A DNA stretch of 64,000 bases. Origin: Halobellus sp. Atlit-31R (lineage in GTDB: Archaea > Halobacteriota > Halobacteria > Halobacteriales > Haloferacaceae). The translations under genes and the position numbers were made by a program. Positions within the stretch are counted from its first letter, which is position 1. Each line of letters starts with the position of its first letter. The notes below the pieces were generated by a model, which saw only the letters and a program-made list of their open reading frames with translations, was not told the DNA's origin and ran no database searches. The stretch lies in the NCBI GenBank assembly GCA_003665935.1, contig QPLR01000002.1:699043-763042 (forward strand), given 5' to 3'. This document shows, piece after piece, positions 63,888-64,000 of the stretch.

Positions 63888-64000
63888 TTAGGCCTCACAC
63901 CTCGGTTGCGTAGCGGTAGCGAGCGTCTCTTGTAAGATCGGTCGTTGTTTGTGGATCTTCTGTGCATCTTCGATCAGCCGCTCCAGCAGTGGCGGTGGTG
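63888..64000 (-). CDS. C-terminal end of an unidentified gene (possibly transposase)
   Basis: On the minus strand an open frame runs in from beyond the window edge and stops at the TAA at 63888-63890; the last residues read LATATQPRCEA. It shares its frame with the FkbM fragment and abuts it directly. Charged helix IEDAQKIHKQRPILQE looks like a real protein tail. A transposase inserted into the methyltransferase gene is the likely reading, but no inverted repeat can be placed within the window. Confidence 0.4.
   Translation of the reverse strand, partial: PPPLLERLIEDAQKIHKQRPILQETLATATQPRCEA

Overview
The window is a chromosomal segment of a halophilic archaeon (class Halobacteria). The supporting signs are very high GC, strongly acidic proteins, many leaderless starts with a TATA-like box about 27 nt upstream, twin-arginine lipoprotein signals, a PGF-CTERM surface protein, a haloarchaeal methyl-accepting transducer and archaeal-type information genes (aCPSF1, DacZ, archaeal ProRS). 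I cannot name the genus from sequence alone.

Region by region. 1-8.4 kb: flavin reductase, the two-gene 2-oxoacid:ferredoxin oxidoreductase (korAB), a chemotaxis transducer, a geranylgeranyl reductase for membrane lipids and an aldo/keto reductase. 8.4-16.3 kb: DUF373 membrane protein, SDR, coiled-coil protein, DUF371, endonuclease III, a secreted protein, methylglyoxal synthase and the transcription-termination nuclease aCPSF1. 16.5-25 kb: ProRS, the c-di-AMP synthase DacZ overlapping a MscS channel gene, an acyltransferase, PurD and a DUF255 thioredoxin-fold protein. 25-34.4 kb: a MASE3/PAS/PAS histidine kinase, two thiol proteins, cysteine synthase, a DUF123 protein, an MrfA-like helicase and a photolyase. 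34.5-42.2 kb: an iron-controlled block. An RGP-type glycosyltransferase gene and an Fe(III) ABC transporter operon each carry the same perfect DtxR-type palindrome near the start codon; a large membrane glycosyltransferase closes the operon. 42.2-49.3 kb: a divergent glucan-degrading pair, a GH13 amylase and a giant protein with two GH15 glucoamylase modules. 49.3-60 kb: SRPBCC protein, PQQ-propeller lipoprotein, flavoprotein, pilin, UspA, a wHTH regulator, a Thr-rich PGF-CTERM binding protein, SDR and zinc-ribbon proteins.

From about 60.1 kb the base composition drops and a mobile region begins: a 69-bp direct repeat that carries what looks like the 3' end of a tRNA gene, then a tyrosine integrase, an unknown protein and a prim-pol-like replication protein. 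The window ends in a truncated FkbM-type methyltransferase abutting the tail of another reading frame (possibly a transposase).

Three intergenic spaces between convergent genes hold repeats that overlap the stop codon of the leftward gene (3.7, 32.7 and 52.6 kb), which is the most unusual recurrent DNA-level pattern here. No rRNA gene, complete tRNA gene or CRISPR array was found. Apart from mobile-element remnants, most of the window is ordinary haloarchaeal core sequence.
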